Assembly (NCBI GenBank): GCA_950022295.1
Contig: OX465599.1
Coordinates: 279,021,501 to 279,085,500, forward strand
Direction of reading: 5' to 3'
Origin: Bromus sterilis
Lineage: Eukaryota > Streptophyta > Magnoliopsida > Poales > Poaceae
Length of the DNA: 64,000 nucleotides
Notes under the pieces: model-generated
Told to the model about the DNA's origin: nothing
Databases searched by the model: none
Seen by the model: the letters and a program-made list of their open reading frames with translations, nothing else
Position numbers and translations under genes: made by a program
Part shown: piece after piece, positions 59,006 to 64,000 of the stretch
How positions within the stretch are numbered: the stretch's first letter is position 1
Layout of the letters: each line of letters opens with the position of its first letter

Positions 59006-62000
59006 TGTCGGGACCCGGGGTTAGCGTATGCAAGCCTCGCTACAACACAATCATATGGAGAGCCGAGAACCGTACCCACTTGTCTAAGCAGACAAGGCCA
59101 AGCACAGAACGGTCTCGGAAAGCATCGAACGTGAGGGGCATCCCATCCAGGCCGGATGATCAACTGAAATGGGTCATCATCGTCCGCACACAAGTCTAAA
59201 TGATATGGGTGGTGAACCCCCATACTCATAGACAAGTCGCCTCAACCATACTATCGATTGTATTATAACCCTTACATAGACTTATTCCAGCCCGATTACT
59301 TTGTCGGGGTCTAGGGCGGGCTCGATCATACATCAAAGTGTGCACGAGACGGAGTCTCGACCAATCGCATCGTGATGCCCCAAGCTGCGCACATCTAAGG
59401 GCCACTTGGTGTATAAAAGACCGCCAGCCAGATCACAACTAAGGTCTCGAAAACCCATACTAAGACATGCATGTTATAAACATACACGCAGCACACATGG
59501 CTTGTATGAACAGCAGGTATCATTGCAATTCTCTACAAATTATATACTTTATTGATAACTCTTACAGAGTGCACACAGAGATCAAAAGCATGTGATCCAA
59601 CATTACAACAGACAAGCGGAAGAAAAGTAGGTCTGAGTACAGACAAGTTTAACAAATGGCTTAGAGAAGCCTTATCTAAAAACAAGCCCTCCACGAGGGA
59701 ACCAGTCGTACGACTGGGACTACACTAGCTTGGTCTTGGTCCGAGTCTTCATTCTTCGAGCTTCGGGTAGAAGTCACCATCGGGGTCGGTGGGTTCATCT
59801 AGAACATAGATGAAGCAAACGTGAGTACAAAATCGTACTCAGCAAGACTTACATAGGAGCTATACTACTCATGCACATGTATCAAGGTAAATGGAGGTGG
59901 GGTTTCACTTGCAGAAGTGCCAGCTTTGACTTGGCTAGTCCTGAACTACGAGTACCAGACTTGAGGTAAGAAGCGTACACGAGTCCACTACATCTCTTCA
60001 ACCAATTACACCACTATGGTTACTTCCTCGACTTCCCCACGAGAAGCACACCATAGCACTCACGCTTATCTTGCGAGTTTTAGAAGTATCCAGTTCAAGT
60101 TGTCTAATAATCGAGCACAACTCTCCAAGTAGTCCCTTACCGCGGACGCGGCTATTCGAATAGTTTATTAACCCTGCAGGGGTGTACTGCTACACACATG
60201 AAACTATCAGTTACCGCCTTTGTACTCGACACCGTTCAAGAGGTGCCGGCGAGGATAATTCCCACAACTTTTACCTCACAGCCAACTCAAATTCAATGGA
60301 GACGCCTATCTGGGCTGGAATCCACATCGTGAACCCGGCCGGTTTACCTATGTGGTCCCAGAAGATGTGTGCAGGGTCCCAAGCCGGTCTGAATAGCCGT
60401 TCTTCCACTTCGCAGACCGTGCCACAAACCTACCAGAACTCAGAACTAATGCGACTCATTGAACTGAGAAGGGGTGAGTTAGTAGGTTGAGCGGGGGTCC
60501 ATGTGCCCAACATGTGGTAGTACTCTTCGTCTTGGATCACCACACAAGAACTCGGGATTAGGGCTGTGTTCAACGAGACAACCCACTGTGTACTCCTACA
60601 CAGCCTCTCATCGTTCACCTTGTATTAGGGTAGATTCACCAACACATTTCACTTTCATCAACACCATGTTTACCATCATCCCGACTCACATCAAAAGAAA
60701 TCTCATTGTAACACTAAGCATGCAATAAGCAGTAACAGTTGCAGGGGCCACATGATATCAACCAACTCCTACATCTGCTAGGATTGTGGTTTTCTTACTA
60801 CTGTGACAAGATGATAGGTCATGCAAAGGATATGGGTTCAACTATGCGGTAGAAATGTTATCATGGTGATCTCCTAAACAATGCATAAGCGAGACATGAG
60901 AGGGAAGTGGGATTTTATCGACATGATCAAAGGGGGTTTGCTTGCCTTGCTGACGAGGTTTCGATAACGGTGTCTTCAACGAAGGGGGCAACTTCGGGTT
61001 CCGGCTCCACTTCTATTAGCAACATGACAATCATAGGATCAACATAATGTACAATGCACAATCACATGAATAAGATTGTAATGGTGATGTTCATGGTACT
61101 GATGTGTTGAGCATTTCATTTAAATGGAGTATATTGCAAATTGAATTGCAAATTCAAACTCCAATTTGAATTCATTTTAGCCAAGTTATAATTGACATTG
61201 TTTGATCAAGTTGAACCATTTTGAAAAGTGTATGATATACCTCTGAAGTTCAAGTATAATGTGATATGTTGATATGGTTCAAAATGCAAAAGAATTTGAA
61301 AAGAATTTGAATTAATTCTATTTAAATCAAATAGCAAATGCTACTGATCCCATTTTAAAGTCAACTCAAACAAAGCTGAAAGTTGGATATTTGGATAGGT
61401 TATTTTCTCCTGATCATTTTTCATATATTATTTGTCCAATTTGGAGTTAATATGAATTTTCTATGAATTTCCAAAGTTTGGGCTATTTTCTGGAATTTCT
61501 GTAATTCTTTTTAATCTGTTTTTCTGTTTACTGCGTCATGCTGACATCATGCTGGCGTGTGGGGGGGGGGGCTGACAGGTGGGCCAGCCATGTCAGTGGC
61601 AGAGAGAGTTAATCCTATTTTAATTAAAATAAAAAGGTCATTAGGGGGGGCCAGGGCCCACCAGTCAGTGACCCAAGGGTCAACTAATAGGGGGTTAGCC
61701 CCTAAATAAGCTAGCCGGCCGGCGTTTAGCCGCCGGTGGCCTCTGGACGCGGCGGCGCCCGCTCCGGATGGTGGCTCCGGCCACGGGAGGCCACGCCAAG
61801 GGCACCGGAACGCGACCCTTGCACGCGCGCATCCAATGGGGCGAACCAGCCGGCCAGAGGAGACCGGAGGCCATGGCGGGGTCGAGCTCCCGCGGCGGCG
61901 CTGCTCGGGCTTCGCTGAGCTAGGCGACGGAGTGCTTCTGGAGGAGAACGGGGAGGCTGGGAGGGAAGAAGAGCTCACCAGGAGCAGGTCTGGGTGGTCG

Positions 62001-62911
62001 GGGAGCTCGGGGAGGCGCCGGAGGCGGCGAATTCGAAGGAGGTAGCCACGGCGGCCAGCGGCGAGTCGATGAAGGGGGCGGCGTCCTCGGGGCCTCCTCG
62101 GCGCAATTGAGCGGCCACGGTGACGAAGACGGCGATGGAGAACGTCCTGGACAACTTGGCGGAGCTCGCGGGGGTCAGTGGCCACGCCGGTGCACGTCGG
62201 CGGGCTCGGGGGCGCTCGGGTCTTCGCGGGGAGCTCGCCGGGGAGAGAGGGGAAAGGGTCCAGGGGAGGGGGAAGTGGAAGGGGAGAGCACGGGGTGTCC
62301 ACGACGCCGCTAAAGAGGTGGGCAGCAGCCAGGAAGCTGCCTGGCAGCCATGCGATGGCCGGCGGCGAGCTGCCTGCCTACCTGGCCTGGGAGGAAGACG
62401 ACCCTGCCCTTTTGGGCTGGGCCTCCTCTACTGGGCCAGGTGGGCCAGGTAAGTGGCTTCGGCCTTTTCTGTTTCTTTTTCTCTTTTCTGCTTTCTGTTT
62501 TATTTGTCTTGCTCTGAAAAAAATATCAAATCATTTTTAAAAAACCCCAAATATTTATCTTGGACATATGTGACATAGTACTAGTCACTCCCAAGTTTTG
62601 AAGATTTTTGGAATTCAAATAATTTGAATCCAATTCAAATAGCATTTAAATTTTATTTCCAAGCCTCTGTTTGAATATTTGAAAAATCCATGAGCATGGG
62701 TTTGACTCCAAATCATTTTTAAAATGATCATACTCATTTATAGGAATTTTCCAAATACTCAAATGATTTTTTGAAAAAGATTTTTATTTGGCCATTTGAT
62801 ATAATTTCTCAGGGCTTTTCTTTTGCCCATTTTTGAATTTCTTTTTGAATTTTTCACATGATGCAAAGGGACTTGCTATTCCTAGCACATACCTAGCTTG
62901 GGGTTGTGACA
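59006..62911 (-). repeat. 5' LTR of C
   Basis: On the plus strand it starts TGTCGGGACCC and ends GGGGTTGTGACA; 3906 bp, the same length as its partner. Palindrome triad at 60140-60181, GC-rich block at about 61700-62450, donor-like GTGAGC at 61978. Confidence 0.93.
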
Positions 62912-62916
62912 ACTAC

Positions 62917-63899
62917 CTTGATAAGTGTGAAGATATTAACGTTGAATTGACTCATGATCGATACGTCAATTGTATGGCATCAAGTGTTTTATTCCCTATA
63001 AGGTGGGTAGCGCCACCGCCCAAATTCCTCAGGAATTGTTGATCCTCAGTTTCCTCATTGAGTTTTCATCCTGATGCTTACTGGTTTGTCCTCAACAGCG
63101 TTCACCTATGGTTTTTGTTCTTCAAAATTTGCTTCTTCATCTAGGTGAACGTGATCAGACCCGTCCCTCTGTGCTCACTTATCCAATCTCTCTATCTCAT
63201 GTATGCGTTCATTTGGAGCTCTTGTATTCCTCAACCTGAGGCTTTGTCTTTCTCCTCAACATTTTAATTTTCCTCAGTTTCCAAAATTGAGGAGTATCAG
63301 TTACGACTATCTTATCTCTTGATCGTTGCGAATTTACCACACGTCATGCATATCCATCAATGCGATAACCACTGAGAACCCGAACCGCCAGGGGCAATCT
63401 CGTCCACAAAAATCGCAACCCCTCAGCTTTTACCCTTCTATAAATAGCCACCACCCCCGCGGTCATTTTCCCCCACATCTCATTTCTCTCTCGCGCCGCC
63501 CTCCTTGAGCTCGTCAAGCTATCATGCTGTCGTCGCCGGAGTTTATCGTCGCCGGAGAAGACTGACTCGAGTTTCCTCAGCATTTGCCTCAGTTCTGGTA
63601 CGCATGTGTCTCAGCTACTATTTCCTCAGTACTGTAACTTCTTCAAGATTCTTCGCGTTTCTTCATGCCACTACATTCCTCAACAGTATTGAAAAATTTC
63701 TGAGACCAATGCCTATGACTCATTACTTTGCTTTCCCCAGCCCATTCCTCATGAACGCATATAACCGTACCCCACTTCCCTCGCAACTTAATTCTGTCAC
63801 AGGTACATGTCTGCTGAGGAATCTTATGGTTCTCATACTCTCAATTCATTTGCAGCTTAGCTCGAACGTACAATTCCTCAGTCTCCTCAACTGAAGAAA
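62917..63899 (+). other. Post-pol region of M: promoter-like block and leader of a third ORF
   Basis: The first 500 bp is non-coding with dense TTCCTCA motifs (15 CCTCA in the last 1.08 kb of the window). TTCTATAAATAGCC at 63436-63449 gives a TATA box at 63439-63446. It is followed by a pyrimidine-rich, GC-rich leader, a possible donor CTGGTACGC (GT at 63598) and a possible acceptor TTTGCAG (ending 63855) before the ATG at 63900. The open frame 63505-63894 falls within this leader/intron and has no recognised domain. Confidence 0.5.
63439..63446 (+). promoter_or_regulatory. Internal TATA box upstream of the third ORF of M
   Basis: CTATAAATAGCCACC closely resembles the context of the M LTR TATA box (CTATAAATAGCCGCC at 28111), though the surrounding sequence is not LTR. 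It lies 461 bp upstream of the ATG at 63900, compatible with a separate transcript. Confidence 0.55.
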
Positions 63900-64000
63900 A
63901 TGGCTCCTCGTCGCAAACTCACTAATACTGCTAAAGACTTGCCTCCAGCGCTCTATGAAAAACTGAAGACTCCAGAGCGAGAAACTGCTGGTGAACGTAA
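63900..64000 (+). CDS. Start of the third ORF of M (possibly Sirevirus env-like), cut by window end
   Basis: ATG at 63900 in good context (gaaaATGG) opens a frame of at least 33 codons to the window edge: a basic start (MAPRRKLTN), then DLPPALYEKLKTPERE. It lies after pol of a Sirevirus-like element, where env-like ORFs occur in that lineage. Too little is visible to see a signal peptide or membrane segment, and the basic start argues against an N-terminal signal. The identity is inferred from position only. Confidence 0.4.
   Translation, partial: MAPRRKLTNTAKDLPPALYEKLKTPERETAGER

Larger units (their letters stand above)
50197..62911 (-). mobile_element. Chromovirus C: full-length Tekay/Del-like gypsy element with open frame
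   Basis: 12,715 bp on the minus strand: 5' LTR 59006-62911, PBS, uninterrupted gag-pol, PPT, 3' LTR 50197-54102. Both LTRs are exactly 3906 bp. The flanks are a perfect actac duplication (50192-50196, 62912-62916). A hand count over about 760 bp of the LTR outer ends gives about 23 differences (3%). It inserted between pol and the downstream ORF of M. Confidence 0.95.
27451..64000 (+). mobile_element. Copia element M (Sirevirus/Maximus-like), split by B, S and C, 3' end outside
   Basis: Pieces: 27451-28148 and 40574-41277 (5' LTR), 41278-45897, 48921-50196 and 62917-64000 (internal). Order gag, PR, IN, RT, RH is copia. A large gag, a long acidic Gag extension and a further ORF after pol fit the Sirevirus lineage, which often carries an env-like ORF there. 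The left flank gttct (27446-27450) awaits its partner beyond the window. The element lies inside the internal region of X3. Confidence 0.85.

Noticed and set aside
63505..63894. A 129-residue ORF before the third ORF of M
   Set aside because: It lies in the probable leader and intron between the TATA box and the ATG at 63900, and shows no recognisable domain.
1..64000. Host protein-coding genes, tRNA or rRNA genes, CRISPR arrays
   Set aside because: Nothing outside retroelements was found. The only tRNA-like sequences are primer-binding sites, and the repeats present are LTRs and a minisatellite.

Overview
This is a plant nuclear intergenic window, almost certainly from a large-genome grass of the wheat/barley tribe (Triticeae). 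The evidence is the density of nested LTR retrotransposons, the LTR termini (TGTCAGAACCC, TGTCACAACCCC, TGATACGTCC read on the minus strand, TGTAAGTGCATCTAGTGCC) and primer-binding sites complementary to initiator Met-tRNA. I see no host protein gene, tRNA, rRNA or CRISPR array. Every kilobase is assignable or plausibly assignable to retroelements. Family names are not given because I cannot search a repeat library; elements carry letters.

Layout. 1-5473: 3' part of a gypsy-type element T. It holds a multi-exon Transposase_28-type gene on the minus strand (broken by solo LTR X1), an 18-bp minisatellite and a plus-oriented 3' LTR. 5474-6660: two truncated minus-oriented LTR ends. 6661-11333: a stack of LTRs (Z holds Y, Y holds X2; Z then holds W). 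11334-12368 and 25314-27450: 3' LTR and part of the internal region of minus-oriented element X3. X3 is split by the complete chromovirus A (12369-25313, plus) and then by the Sirevirus-like copia element M (27451 to beyond the window end, plus). M is itself split by chromovirus B (28149-40568, plus), by solo LTR S (45898-48915) and by chromovirus C (50197-62911, minus). Target-site duplications support most joins: gggga for X1, gtgat/gtaat for Y, ctggc/ctagc for X2, gaagc/acagc for A, tggct/tggat for B, ctcaa for S, actac for C. The chain Z, W, X3, M, then B/S/C gives at least five levels of nesting.

Gene content. A, B and C are three subfamilies of one Tekay/Del-like chromovirus group, with LTRs of 3.1-3.9 kb and a single Gag-PR-RT-RH-IN-chromodomain polyprotein. 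A has two in-frame stops. B has four stops and two frameshifts. C has an uninterrupted 1521-codon frame but has lost the first catalytic Asp of integrase and the first Cys of the Gag zinc knuckle. A alone carries an extra ORF upstream of gag. M encodes a copia gag and pol in degenerate form, followed by a promoter-like block and the start of a third ORF that runs off the window.

Most worth a second look: (i) a compact triad of palindromes in all these long LTRs whose bases change in matched pairs between families while the symmetry is kept; (ii) a splice donor at nearly the same LTR offset in A, B and C plus an acceptor abutting the gag ATG, predicting that Gag-Pol is made from an RNA with a 3.2-4.4 kb leader intron; (iii) the extra ORF of A, sitting behind its own acceptor in that intron; (iv) strand-polarised TGAGG/CCTCA pentamers in M. 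Coordinates of LTR ends come from reading the sequence. Divergence figures are hand counts on sub-regions.
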